A DNA stretch of 64,000 bases from Neogemmobacter tilapiae (GTDB lineage: Bacteria > Pseudomonadota > Alphaproteobacteria > Rhodobacterales > Rhodobacteraceae). Location of the stretch: NCBI RefSeq assembly GCF_014652215.1, contig NZ_BMYJ01000011.1:1-64000 (forward strand), written 5' to 3'. The notes under the pieces were generated by a model, which saw nothing but the letters and a program-made list of their open reading frames with translations, did no database searches and was not told the origin of the DNA. This document shows positions 56,094-64,000 of this stretch, piece after piece; position 1 is the stretch's first letter, and each line of letters begins with the position of its first letter. The position numbers and the translations under genes were made by a program.

Positions 56094-57251
56094 TCACAAT
56101 GGATCAGCCGGGTCGAAAATCTGGCCGTCAAAGAAACGGTTACGCGGCAGAATCAAGGTTGTGGTCACACCCGGCACGGTTTCCGATTGGTTCAAGACAC
56201 CTTCGGCCTTTTCCGAGCTGCGCGGCAGGGCGGCCCCCGCCGGGCCCAGATGCAGACGGTAAAGATCGCTGCGAAAGGTGGCCCTTGCGCGATTGTGGGC
56301 ATCAGCCAGACGAAGGCCGTAGCGTTGGGCCAGTCGGTCGGCGATCCAAGCCGCCTGCGAACGCCAAGGGAAGCTGGCGGCACCCTGATCAAAACTTTGG
56401 AATTGGGGCGCTTCGATTTCAGGGCCTGCGCTGTTCACCAGCAAACGCCCGGTCAGCGCCCGGTCGATCAGATCGGGGGCGACGTTCAGATATTCGGGCC
56501 GCGCCAGCAGTTCGGCCAGTGTCGTGCGGTTTTGCGGCGTCGCCGCCCAACGCCCCGCCCGCCACACGGCCCGCATCAGACGGCCGGCGCGATCCGGCTG
56601 TTCCTCGGCCCAACCGGCGCGTGTCGCCAGCACCTTTTCTGGCGCTTGGCTCCAGATCGCCGCACCCGACACCACAAGACGCGCCCCGGCCAAGGCGACG
56701 GCATGGCTGCCCCAAGGTTCACCCACACAGAATCCATCAATTTCCCCGGCCTTCAGCGCTTCGGCCATGCGGGGTGGTGGCACGGTGCGCAGGGCAAAGC
56801 GGAGATCAGGCGCGGCGCGGGGCAGCCAGTAATCGAGCAGTTCCGTATGCATGGAAAACGGAAAGGGCACGCCAATGCGCAGATCACGCCCCAGCCCGGC
56901 CAGACGCTTGCCCGCCGCCAGCGGATCGCCAAAGGGCAGGTCGCCCAGGGCCTGCCCGATTTCCGCCGAAACGCCAAAGACCTGCCCGTTCATTGACAGG
57001 ACCATCAGCGCCTCAAGCTGCTGCGTGCCCCCGCCCAAAGCCAAAGCCCGCGCCACGGGCACGACCGACAGCATCTGCGCCGCCACCACCTGCCCAAAGT
57101 CCAACATGTCGCGCAGCATCGACCAACTGGCCGCCGCGCGCAGGTTAAGCGAAAGCCCTTCTTCGGCGGCAAAGCCCAATTCTTCGGCCACGATCAGGGG
57201 TGCTGCATCGACCAAGGGGATGAACCCCAGTGCCAAACGATCCTGCGTCAT
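56094..57251 (-). CDS. nasS: Nitrate sensor protein NasS
   Basis: A 385-residue NrtA-like protein without a signal peptide, so cytoplasmic. It begins MTQDRLALGFIPLVDAAPLIVAEELGF and has GFCVGEPWGSHAVALAGARLV, the same ligand-site pattern as NrtA. In known systems NasS holds NasT inactive until it binds nitrate or nitrite. It overlaps nasT by four bases, which agrees with a stoichiometric sensor-regulator pair. Confidence 0.92.
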   Translation of the reverse strand: MTQDRLALGFIPLVDAAPLIVAEELGFAAEEGLSLNLRAAASWSMLRDMLDFGQVVAAQMLSVVPVARALALGGGTQQLEALMVLSMNGQVFGVSAEIGQALGDLPFGDPLAAGKRLAGLGRDLRIGVPFPFSMHTELLDYWLPRAAPDLRFALRTVPPPRMAEALKAGEIDGFCVGEPWGSHAVALAGARLVVSGAAIWSQAPEKVLATRAGWAEEQPDRAGRLMRAVWRAGRWAATPQNRTTLAELLARPEYLNVAPDLIDRALTGRLLVNSAGPEIEAPQFQSFDQGAASFPWRSQAAWIADRLAQRYGLRLADAHNRARATFRSDLYRLHLGPAGAALPRSSEKAEGVLNQSETVPGVTTTLILPRNRFFDGQIFDPADPL

Positions 57252-57832
57252 CCCAGAATCTCCGCCGCTGTCACGATGGCTTGCGCCACATCCGGCAAAC
57301 GTTTGCCCTGATCCATCGCCGCCTTGCGCAGCAGGGCATAGGCCTGATCTTCGCCAATGCCCTTGGCCCGCATGATCAGCCCCTTGGCCCGGTCGATCAC
57401 CTTGCGCTCTTCCAGCGCCGCTTTGGTCGCCGCCAATTCGTTGCGCATTCGGCTGAACATGTGGAACCGCGCAATCGCGGCATCGAGAATCGGCCTGATC
57501 CGTTCCGGCCGCAGCCCATCGACGACATAGGCGCTGACCCCCGCCTCAATCGCCGCGCGCGTCAGGCCCTGATCCGAACGGTCGACGAACATCGCCACGG
57601 CCCGTTCCATCGGGCCAGAGGCCAAGGCCAATTCCTCCAGCATGTCCCGCGAAGGATTGGCGATGTCGATCAGCACCAAATCCGGGCGGATGTCGGCGAT
57701 CCGCCGCGCCAGACCGCTTTCCTCACCGATGACCGTAATCTGATGATCGCCCGCCTCGCGCAGGGCGTCGACGATCAGATGCGCCCGGTCGCGGTCGCGT
57801 TCGACAATGATGATCCGCAGCTTTTCGTGCAT
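57248..57832 (-). CDS. nasT: ANTAR-domain antiterminator NasT
   Basis: A 194-residue response-regulator-like protein. Residues 5-120 form a receiver domain (LRIIIVERDRDRA, DLVLIDIANPSRDMLEE). The C-terminal ANTAR domain contains RKVIDRAKGLIMRAKGIGEDQAYALLRKAAM. It binds hexaloop hairpins in leader RNA to prevent termination. The ATG at 57832 starts the receiver cleanly. The 123 bases upstream hold its promoter and no gene. Confidence 0.94.
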   Translation of the reverse strand: MHEKLRIIIVERDRDRAHLIVDALREAGDHQITVIGEESGLARRIADIRPDLVLIDIANPSRDMLEELALASGPMERAVAMFVDRSDQGLTRAAIEAGVSAYVVDGLRPERIRPILDAAIARFHMFSRMRNELAATKAALEERKVIDRAKGLIMRAKGIGEDQAYALLRKAAMDQGKRLPDVAQAIVTAAEILG

Positions 57833-57955
57833 GGCCCCCTCATTCGCCGCTTTGCGGCAAAGGCCAAGAGGCAGCCGATGGAAAGCCATTCAACTTTCAT
57901 CACTGCACATATTTCGAGCAAAGGATTGCAGGGAAGCCCGACCTTTGGGCGAAGG

Positions 57956-58843
57956 TCAGTTCCCGCCCTGCCCCAAGGCCAGCGTCTCGGCCCGCAGCCA
58001 TTCCATGAAACCACGTTGGTTCGACGACCATTTCGCCACCTCTTCCGCCGCAATCGGCTGGCCGATTACCGGCGCCTGCGGCTTGTCCAAGGCATAGGCG
58101 ATTTCATGCACCAGCAGGCCCTGGCGGATGGTGGGCGAGACATGGCAAGCGATCTGATAGGCCCGGCTGTTCTGCCCCGGAAAATACACCGGCAAGATTG
58201 TTGCCCCGCTTTTCAGGATCATTTTGGCGGTAAAGGGGTTCCATTCCTTTTCCACGGCCCGGCCCCACCAACCGTCGGAATTGGCCACGGCGCCTGCCGG
58301 GAACAGGACAATCGCCCCGCCCTTGGCCAGAACCTCCATCGCCTCGCGCCGCATGTCGAGGCCCTTTTGCAGGGCATCATCCTCATGCGGGAAGGGCACG
58401 GGAATCATGAACTGGCTGACTTCCTGAATGTTGGAAATCAGGGAACGGGTCAGAATCTTGTAGTCGGTCCGCACCCGGCCGATGATCTCGGCCAGAACCA
58501 TGCCGTCGACCAGACCATGCGGATGGTTCGACACGACCACCAAGGGGCCTGTCGCGGGAATCCGGGCGATTTGTTCGGCGGGGGTCCGCAGCTCGATCCC
58601 CATGATTTCCAGCGCACGCGGCCAGAAGGCCTGACCTTCCACCTTGTCCCGATGTTCGAACTTGCGGATACGCCGCAACAGGGTGATCTTGCCCGTCAGC
58701 CATTCCAGCGTGCGGATGAACCACTGCTTGGGCTTGCTGTCGAAAGTATGCGCATAGGAAAGCTTGCGCTTGTCATAGGGCCGGTATTCCGGATCATCGA
58801 CAAAACGTGCCGTGCTGGGCGTATCGGTCGGGTGCATCTGCAT
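57956..58843 (-). CDS. Lysophospholipid acyltransferase family protein
   Basis: A 295-residue PlsC-like acyltransferase. The active-site region is VVSNHPHGLVDGMVL, with an HxxxxxD spacing found in the hemolysin/OlsA-like branch rather than the standard HxxxxD. FPAGAVANSDGWWGRAVEKEWNPF is the conserved second block. It probably transfers an acyl chain to a lipid acceptor. The ATG at 58843 has a weak ribosome-binding site and a nearby ATG at 58837. It follows the HPr gene. Confidence 0.85.
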   Translation of the reverse strand: MQMHPTDTPSTARFVDDPEYRPYDKRKLSYAHTFDSKPKQWFIRTLEWLTGKITLLRRIRKFEHRDKVEGQAFWPRALEIMGIELRTPAEQIARIPATGPLVVVSNHPHGLVDGMVLAEIIGRVRTDYKILTRSLISNIQEVSQFMIPVPFPHEDDALQKGLDMRREAMEVLAKGGAIVLFPAGAVANSDGWWGRAVEKEWNPFTAKMILKSGATILPVYFPGQNSRAYQIACHVSPTIRQGLLVHEIAYALDKPQAPVIGQPIAAEEVAKWSSNQRGFMEWLRAETLALGQGGN

Positions 58844-58876
58844 CGTCTGGGGCAAACCCTTTCGCCCTTGGGCGGC

Positions 58877-59146
58877 CTAATTGTCTTCGCCGAAGCGGTT
58901 CGCCACTAGGGTTTCCAGCGCCTCGGCCAGCCCGGCGGCATCCGCCCCGCTGGTTCTGACGTCTATAGTCGTTCCGCGCGAGGCCGCCAACATCAAAAGC
59001 CCCATGATGCTGTCACCCGACACCGACATGCCGTCCTTGGTTACTTCGGCCCGGGCATCGAACTTTTCGACACATTCCACGAACTTCGCCGAAGCGCGGG
59101 CATGAAGCCCCTTTTCGTTGACGATCTTCAGCGTCTTTTCAATCAA
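58877..59146 (-). CDS. ptsH: HPr phosphocarrier protein
   Basis: An 89-residue phosphocarrier. The phosphorylated His15 lies in EKGLHARASAKFV, and the regulatory serine is in SGDSIMGLLMLAAS, the target of HPr kinase. With EIIA and HprK but no sugar permease nearby, it belongs to a regulatory PTS. It overlaps the EIIA gene by four bases. Confidence 0.95.
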   Translation of the reverse strand: MIEKTLKIVNEKGLHARASAKFVECVEKFDARAEVTKDGMSVSGDSIMGLLMLAASRGTTIDVRTSGADAAGLAEALETLVANRFGEDN

Positions 59147-59574
59147 GCCCTGCCCCCTTGCATCACACGCTCTGGCATCGCGTTTTCAGCCCCAAGGTCC
59201 AGGCTGTTGATGTATTTCCGCCCGGCGTCCAAGGCCAAGGCGACAGCGTCCGGCACATTCAAGTCACGCGACTTGGTCAGCTTGATCAGCATCGGCAGAT
59301 TTGCGCCATAAAGAATGCGCCTATTTTGGCCCATGCAGGCCGGAAGCGACAGGTTCGAGGGTGAACCACCGAACATATCGGTCACCACGACGACCCCATC
59401 ACCACGGTCCACCTTGTCGGCGGCCGCGCAGATTTCGGCCTGTTTTCGGCCGCGATTACATTCGTCCTCTATGGCGATGGCTGCCATACCCTCCTGCTTG
59501 CCGACAACATGTTCGACAGCGGAAAGATATTCCCGTGCCAGCCCGCCATGGGCGACAATGACTATCCCGATCAC
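59143..59574 (-). CDS. PTS EIIA protein, mannose family
   Basis: A 143-residue EIIA(Man)-type domain with the phosphorylated histidine near residue 9 (VAHGGLA) and VVVVTDMFGGSPSNLSLPA. No IIB or IIC domains are encoded, so its role is regulatory. The GTG start at 59574 is chosen because an ATG giving this N-terminus is absent and GGGGTGATCCTGG lies upstream. It lies between rapZ and ptsH. Confidence 0.93.
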   Translation of the reverse strand: MIGIVIVAHGGLAREYLSAVEHVVGKQEGMAAIAIEDECNRGRKQAEICAAADKVDRGDGVVVVTDMFGGSPSNLSLPACMGQNRRILYGANLPMLIKLTKSRDLNVPDAVALALDAGRKYINSLDLGAENAMPERVMQGGRA

Positions 59575-59581
59575 CCCAGGA

Positions 59582-60505
59582 TCACCCCGATGTAAGAGGC
59601 ATCCCACCCGATGCCTTCCGTTCCAGCTCCCGGTGCCTTTTTGACACCGGCCAGCCCGCTTCTGCAAGCGCATCGCCCATTTTTTCTGCAACTGCAACCG
59701 AACGGTGTTGCCCGCCGGTGCAGCCAAAGCCAATGGAGAGATGCGGTTTGCCCTCATCCTGCTGGGCGGGCAGCAGAAAAAGCAACATGGAGGTCAATTG
59801 GTCCAAGAATGGGGCGAAACGTGGATCCTCTTCAAGATGTGAAGAAACCCGCGAATCACGTCCATCCAAACTGCGCAAACCGGCCACCCAATGCGGATTG
59901 GCGAGGAATCGACAGTCGAAAACCATGTCGACGCCACGGGGAATGCCCCGTTTGTAGGAAAAGCTTTCGACCGAAACCGCCATGCGGGCGGTATTGCCAC
60001 GCCCGAACCAGCGCGAAATTTCCGATTTCAGATCATGAGGCGACAGGTCGGATGTGTCGATCAGCACATCGGCCCGCACGCGGATGGGTGCCAACAGGTC
60101 GATTTCGCGTTCCACCCCGCTGGCCGGATCGCCGTCGCGGGCCAAGGGATGCCGCCGGCGTGTTTCCTTGTAGCGGCGGATCAGAACCTGCGGGGCTGCG
60201 TCCAGATACAGCACCTCGATGGTCAGACGCGGATCGCGCGTCAGGCTGTCGATCAGTTCGATCAGTGCGGTCACGTCGAAATCGCGGTTGCGCACATCCA
60301 GACCCAAGGCGATGGGCCGACCCAAAGGCGGGCCATCCACCAAGCGGGGCACCAGCGAAAGCGGCAGGTTGTCGATCACCTCGTGACCCAGATCCTCCAG
60401 CGCATCAATCGCCGTGGACCGGCCCGCACCGGATGGGCCTGTGACCAACACCAGCCGCAGCTCGGGCTGGGCAGGGTCGGGAGTCGGGATTTGGACGTCA
60501 CTCAT
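59582..60505 (-). CDS. rapZ: RNase adapter protein RapZ-like
   Basis: A 307-residue nucleotide-binding protein. Walker [11 protein letters not shown] is at about residues 23-32, and the C-terminal domain has the conserved [17 protein letters not shown]. In E. coli RapZ guides RNase E to the sRNA GlmZ; in alphaproteobacteria its role is less clear, linked here to the PTS genes. An alternative ATG at 60547 overlaps the hprK end and would add 14 residues. Confidence 0.93.
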   Translation of the reverse strand: MSDVQIPTPDPAQPELRLVLVTGPSGAGRSTAIDALEDLGHEVIDNLPLSLVPRLVDGPPLGRPIALGLDVRNRDFDVTALIELIDSLTRDPRLTIEVLYLDAAPQVLIRRYKETRRRHPLARDGDPASGVEREIDLLAPIRVRADVLIDTSDLSPHDLKSEISRWFGRGNTARMAVSVESFSYKRGIPRGVDMVFDCRFLANPHWVAGLRSLDGRDSRVSSHLEEDPRFAPFLDQLTSMLLFLLPAQQDEGKPHLSIGFGCTGGQHRSVAVAEKMGDALAEAGWPVSKRHRELERKASGGMPLTSG

Positions 60506-60539
60506 CCGGCTAACCGCACAATCATCATGCAGGGCAGCG

Positions 60540-60959
60540 TCACGCATGGCGCTGGCCTTCAAGATAACACAGAAGCGCATCAGCGAAATGGGGGCCGTCA
60601 ATCCGGCGCACAAGATCAAGCGTCACGCCCAAAATGTCACAATGCCGTGCAACTGGCAGGCGTTCTGTTTCGACATCATCCAGATCCGCCACCAGCGCTA
60701 GGATTGTCTGATCCTGCACCCGCGCCGTGCGCAAGATGCCCATGTTGCGCGCTTCGATCAAACCGCGTCCCTGCGGTGGACAGGTTGCGACCAATTGCCC
60801 GTTGCGCACTGCAAGCCGCGTCACATCATCGGCGATCAACGCCGCCCCTCGCGCCATCATGGCCAGTGCCAAACTGGATTTGCCGGAACCCGAGGCCCCC
60901 CGGATCAACAGGCCGCGCGCACCGAAAGCCACGCAACTGGCATGGAAGGATTGGATCAC
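60540..60959 (-). CDS. hprK: HPr kinase/phosphorylase, short alphaproteobacterial form
   Basis: A 139-residue protein holding only the catalytic C-terminal domain of HprK, as in other alphaproteobacteria. Walker [13 protein letters not shown] is at about residues 21-32, and [13 protein letters not shown] is the HprK signature. It phosphorylates HPr on serine. It overlaps chvG by four bases, which couples it to the two-component genes. Confidence 0.94.
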   Translation of the reverse strand: MIQSFHASCVAFGARGLLIRGASGSGKSSLALAMMARGAALIADDVTRLAVRNGQLVATCPPQGRGLIEARNMGILRTARVQDQTILALVADLDDVETERLPVARHCDILGVTLDLVRRIDGPHFADALLCYLEGQRHA

Positions 60960-62650
60960 ACCGGCAGGCCGACGACGAACCGCGCACCAAGCGGATCGGT
61001 CGTCACATCGGCATCATTCGGGCGGATGTTTTCGGCCCAGATCACACCACCATGCGCCTCAACAATCTGTTTGGAAATGGCCAAGCCCAAACCCGAATGG
61101 TTTCCGAATTGGCCTTCGGGCCGTTCGGAATAGAAGCGCTTGAAAACCTTGGTCAGCGCCTGTTCAGGAATACCGGGGCCCGTATCTTCGACCACCACAA
61201 GCACACGGTTGCCGCGCCGACGCGCCCAGACCCGGACGGCATCGCCATCTTCGCAGAACGAGATCGCATTCGTGATCAGGTTCACAACAACCTGCGCCAG
61301 GCGCCCTTCGAGCCCACGAATAACAATGGCCTCTTTCGGCAGGTCAGTGATGAATTCGACGCCTTTTTCCCCTGCCTCTTTTGACAGATAGCTTGCGAGG
61401 TTCGTCACCGTCTTCATCAGGTCGAACTGTTCTTCTTCTTCCTTGACCAGTTCGCTGTCCAACCGAGAGGCGTTGGATATATCGCTGACCAATCGGTCTA
61501 GGCGCCGCACGTCGTGCTCGATCACTTCCAGCAGCTTTTCGCGCTGATCATCACGCTTGGCCACACGCATCGTCCCCACGGCGGAACGGAGGCTGGCCAA
61601 GGGGTTCTTGATTTCATGCGCGACATCCGCGGCGAATTGTTCGTTCGAGTCAATCCGGTCATAAAGCGCCGCAACCATTCCGCGCATAGCCACCGACAGG
61701 CGACCGATTTCGTCGGGTCGGGCTGTCAGATCGGGAATACGCACCCGTGCCGAAATCTTGCGGCTGTCACGGTCACGTCCCAGTTCAGCCGCCGCAGCCA
61801 AGTCGGACAACGGGTTTGAGATGGTCGAGGCCAAAAGAATTGACAAACCGACCGAGACAAGAAGTGCGATCAGAAACATCTGCAAGATCTGTTCACGGTC
61901 GCTGTTCACCAGCGCATCGACGTCCAAGCCATGCCGGGCCAGCGCCAAAACACCGACCTGTTCGTCACCGCGCAGAACGGGAACCGCGACAGCAAAGACC
62001 GCAGTCCCATCCGCGGCTTGGGCTGAGTGCACCTGAGGAGTGCCGCGGCGCGCTGGATCCATCGCCAAATCGGCATAGGATCGCAGATCCACGGGTGGCG
62101 GTTTCTGACCCGGAGCCGACAAAACGCCGGACACAAAGCTCCATGTGCCATCAAGAGCTTTGGTCGCAAACAACGTATGGGCACCGCTTGTCGCCCCTTC
62201 ATAGACTTGGCGTTCGGTACCGCTGCGTTCGCTGACCATGGTGCCGGATTGGTTGTAAAGGAACGCCTGGGTGCCGATGTCCAATGGAACATCCGCCAGC
62301 AACCCATCCGGCGTTGATCCAGGTTTTCCGACCTCGGTCGACATCAATTGCGCGGTCATCCAGGCTTGGGCCACCATAGCCTTTTCCTGCTGTATGGTCA
62401 GGCCATCGCGGTGCGGACTGATATACAGAATCCCTGAGACCATGATGACCAAGGCCATCAGATTGAACAGGATGATCTTGCGGGCCAGTGGTGACCGGTT
62501 CAGCGCCACCACGCTGCGTTTGCTGCGCGCTGCGCTGAATTCCTGATCAGCCAGCGCATCTGGCGTGACCCAGTCTTCCCCCAGAATCACCTCGCCACGC
62601 CGAGGGGCGCGGCTTTTGGCCACCGGGTTCAGGCGCGTGGACGCGGTCAT
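60956..62650 (-). CDS. chvG: Sensor histidine kinase ChvG
   Basis: A 564-residue inner-membrane kinase. It has a cytoplasmic N-terminal tail, a helix near residues 58-78, a periplasmic sensor of about 180 residues, a second helix near 262-285, HAMP, and a HisKA domain with FAADVAHEIKNPLASLRSAV (phosphoacceptor His). The ATPase domain has NLITNAISF, DTGPGIP and GLGLAISKQI. ChvG/ChvI respond to acid and envelope stress. It overlaps hprK by four bases. Confidence 0.96.
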   Translation of the reverse strand: MTASTRLNPVAKSRAPRRGEVILGEDWVTPDALADQEFSAARSKRSVVALNRSPLARKIILFNLMALVIMVSGILYISPHRDGLTIQQEKAMVAQAWMTAQLMSTEVGKPGSTPDGLLADVPLDIGTQAFLYNQSGTMVSERSGTERQVYEGATSGAHTLFATKALDGTWSFVSGVLSAPGQKPPPVDLRSYADLAMDPARRGTPQVHSAQAADGTAVFAVAVPVLRGDEQVGVLALARHGLDVDALVNSDREQILQMFLIALLVSVGLSILLASTISNPLSDLAAAAELGRDRDSRKISARVRIPDLTARPDEIGRLSVAMRGMVAALYDRIDSNEQFAADVAHEIKNPLASLRSAVGTMRVAKRDDQREKLLEVIEHDVRRLDRLVSDISNASRLDSELVKEEEEQFDLMKTVTNLASYLSKEAGEKGVEFITDLPKEAIVIRGLEGRLAQVVVNLITNAISFCEDGDAVRVWARRRGNRVLVVVEDTGPGIPEQALTKVFKRFYSERPEGQFGNHSGLGLAISKQIVEAHGGVIWAENIRPNDADVTTDPLGARFVVGLPV

Positions 62651-62659
62651 CGTAGCGCG

Positions 62660-63361
62660 TTACTCTTCGTTATAGCGATAGCCGATGCCGTAAAGGGTCT
62701 CGATCGCCGAGAAGTCCTGATCCGCCGTGCGCATCTTTTTGCGCAGGCGTTTGATATGACTGTCGATGGTCCTATCATCGACATAGACCTGATCATCATA
62801 GGCTACATCCATCAGCTGATCCCGACTTTTCACAAAGCCGGGACGCTGGGCAAGGGCCTGCAACAACAGAAACTCTGTCACGGTCAGGGAAACATCCATC
62901 CCCTTCCAGGTCACAGCATGGCGCAGCGGGTCCATCCGCAATTGGCCACGCTCCATGATCTTGGTCTCTTCGGTCGTTGCCACCTCACCCGTGGCAATCG
63001 CGTCCTGGCGGCGCAGAAGCGAACGAATACGTTCGACCAAAAGCCGCTGACTGAAGGGCTTCTTGACATAATCGTCCGCGCCCATTCGCAGGCCCAGAAC
63101 CTCGTCGATCTCGTCATCCTTCGATGTCAGGAAAATTACCGGCATCGCGCTTTTCTGGCGGATGCGTTGTAACAGATCCATCCCATCCATGCGTGGCATC
63201 TTGATGTCCAAGACTGCCATATCGGGCATCCGCCGGTTAAAGGCATCCAGCGCCGATTGTCCGTCGTTGTAGGTCTCAACCTCAAATCCCTCGGCTTCCA
63301 GTGTCATAGACACTGACGTCAGGATGTTCCGGTCATCATCAACCAGTGCGATACGTGACAT
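62660..63361 (-). CDS. chvI: Response regulator ChvI
   Basis: A 233-residue OmpR-type regulator. Receiver residues 1-120 include VDDDRNIL and the phosphoacceptor in [11 protein letters not shown], with KPFSQRLL. The C-terminal winged helix runs from about 140 (MEGRQL-like region, then [17 protein letters not shown] and [16 protein letters not shown]). It is the first gene of the chvI-chvG-hprK-rapZ-EIIA-HPr string and is divergent from pckA. Confidence 0.96.
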   Translation of the reverse strand: MSRIALVDDDRNILTSVSMTLEAEGFEVETYNDGQSALDAFNRRMPDMAVLDIKMPRMDGMDLLQRIRQKSAMPVIFLTSKDDEIDEVLGLRMGADDYVKKPFSQRLLVERIRSLLRRQDAIATGEVATTEETKIMERGQLRMDPLRHAVTWKGMDVSLTVTEFLLLQALAQRPGFVKSRDQLMDVAYDDQVYVDDRTIDSHIKRLRKKMRTADQDFSAIETLYGIGYRYNEE

Positions 63362-63537
63362 TCCCCAATCCCGCTCTGCCCGGCCCGTTCAGGCCATTTT
63401 TTCAACATGATCCGGGTTCCGCCCAAAAGAATCAATACTTAACTGCGAATCAGCGACCAATTGCTGTCCCTTTGAACGCGCCCCACCCCCAAGGCGCGGC
63501 AGAAATGCACCGCTTTGGGGCGGCACTGAAAATGATT

Positions 63538-63566
63538 GCGCTAACCGGAAATCTGTTGGCGCTAAC
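63538..63566. promoter_or_regulatory. Paired GCGCTAAC sites before pckA, possible LacI-family operator
   Basis: GCGCTAAC occurs at 63538-63545 and again at 63559-63566, 21 bases apart (two helical turns). The second is part of GTTGGCGCTAAC, one base from the palindrome GTTAGCGCTAAC typical of LacI-family sites. CceR, a LacI-family regulator in Rhodobacter sphaeroides, controls central carbon genes including pckA. The sites are seen; the regulator is inferred. The remaining 294-base gap holds the chvI and pckA promoters and no gene. Confidence 0.5.
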
Positions 63567-63655
63567 GGACTAAATATATGCCTTCCTTGAGGAAAAATCT
63601 GGTTCTAAAGGGATCATGGCGAAGAAATCCGCTTTTTGACCCCGTGGGAGGAACC

Positions 63656-64000
63656 ATGACCAACACAGCCCAAAAACCGAATATCCACCTTGAAGCCCAG
63701 GGATTTGCCGGTGTGGGTCATGTCTATTACAACCTTTCTGAACCGGCGCTGATGGAATTGGCGGTTGCAAGGGGCGAAGGGCGGGTTGGTCAAGGTGGGG
63801 CATTCCTGTGTTCGACCGGGCAATTCACCGGGCGTTCGCCAAAGGACAAATTCGTGGTCCGGACGGCGGCGACCGAAAACACCATCTGGTGGGACAACAA
63901 CGCCCCGATGACGCCCGATGCCTTTGATCGGCTAGAAGCGGACATGAAGGCGCATATGCAGGGACGCGCGCTGGTGGTGCAGGATCTGTTCGGCGGTGCT
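63656..64000 (+). CDS. pckA: Phosphoenolpyruvate carboxykinase (ATP), 5' part
   Basis: The first 115 codons of ATP-dependent PEP carboxykinase, which makes phosphoenolpyruvate from oxaloacetate in gluconeogenesis. The segment has VGHVYYNLSEPALMELAV and STGQFTGRSPKDKFVVR, conserved in the N-terminal domain. GGGAGGAACC precedes the ATG. The gene runs off the window end. It is divergent from chvI, a conserved arrangement in alphaproteobacteria. Confidence 0.96.
   Translation, partial: MTNTAQKPNIHLEAQGFAGVGHVYYNLSEPALMELAVARGEGRVGQGGAFLCSTGQFTGRSPKDKFVVRTAATENTIWWDNNAPMTPDAFDRLEADMKAHMQGRALVVQDLFGGA

Noticed and set aside
59143-59757. Longer N-terminus for the EIIA protein
   Set aside because: The extra residues overlap the end of rapZ and are not EIIA-like; the family fold begins at the GTG at 59574.

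Overview
The window is a 64 kb stretch of a GC-rich alphaproteobacterial chromosome, most likely from the Rhodobacteraceae. The evidence is the chvI-chvG-hprK-rapZ-EIIA(Man)-HPr gene string, the short HPr kinase, the nasT-nasS/nrt/nirBD/nasA block, the DUF3035, DUF721 and DUF6525 type proteins, and a pckA gene divergent from chvI. No rRNA, tRNA, IS element, prophage or CRISPR array was seen. Genes are closely packed and no gene-free gap exceeds about 300 bases.

Layout. 1-6.6 kb: housekeeping genes (N-formylglutamate amidohydrolase, pyruvate kinase, L35-L20, an orphan radical SAM/SPASM protein, a TetR/VOC divergent pair, pheS). 6.65-10.4 kb: an accessory patch around rpsO and pnp (an AT-rich membrane protein touching pheS, an RTX protein, an orphan ParD-like antitoxin, a secreted protein). 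12.9-15.0 kb: an L,D-transpeptidase and a Zur-type CobW/DUF6525 pair. 15.1-22.8 kb: the most unusual region, a two-armed cluster around a SARP-type regulator. 22.8-34.4 kb: a long minus-strand run from rsmB to rmuC. 34.4-43.0 kb: SDHAF4-like, thioredoxin, Lon-N, Trm112-like, a DUF721-DsbA-CoA transferase operon, mutY, an AlkB-like oxygenase and two further genes. 43-46 kb: kup and 3-hydroxybutyryl-CoA dehydrogenase. 46.1-57.8 kb: a complete assimilatory nitrate module. 57.9-63.4 kb: acyltransferase, PTS regulatory proteins and ChvG/ChvI. 63.7 kb to the end: the start of pckA.

Candidate new system (15,064-22,837). One arm encodes a subtilase whose C-terminal region holds twelve regular 9-residue units, each with Thr at position 3 and Asp at position 8, followed by an MvdD-like ATP-grasp ligase of the type that makes side-chain ester or amide crosslinks in graspetides (microviridin-like RiPPs). 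I infer that the protease carries its own repeated graspetide-like substrate. The divergent arm encodes a PAP2/haloperoxidase-like protein with nine NAH tripeptides at its N-terminus, a small unknown protein and a second subtilase. The SARP-type regulator lies between the arms, and four direct repeats with 11-12 bp spacing lie upstream of the protease-ATP-grasp operon, as expected of a SARP operator.

Regulatory signals that can be read directly include a Zur-like palindrome before the CobW gene, an ANTAR-type hexaloop hairpin plus terminator in the nrtA leader (fitting NasT antitermination), a TetR palindrome, and repeated GCGCTAAC sites before pckA. An inverted pair of GC-rich hairpin repeats has been read into the 5' end of nasA.
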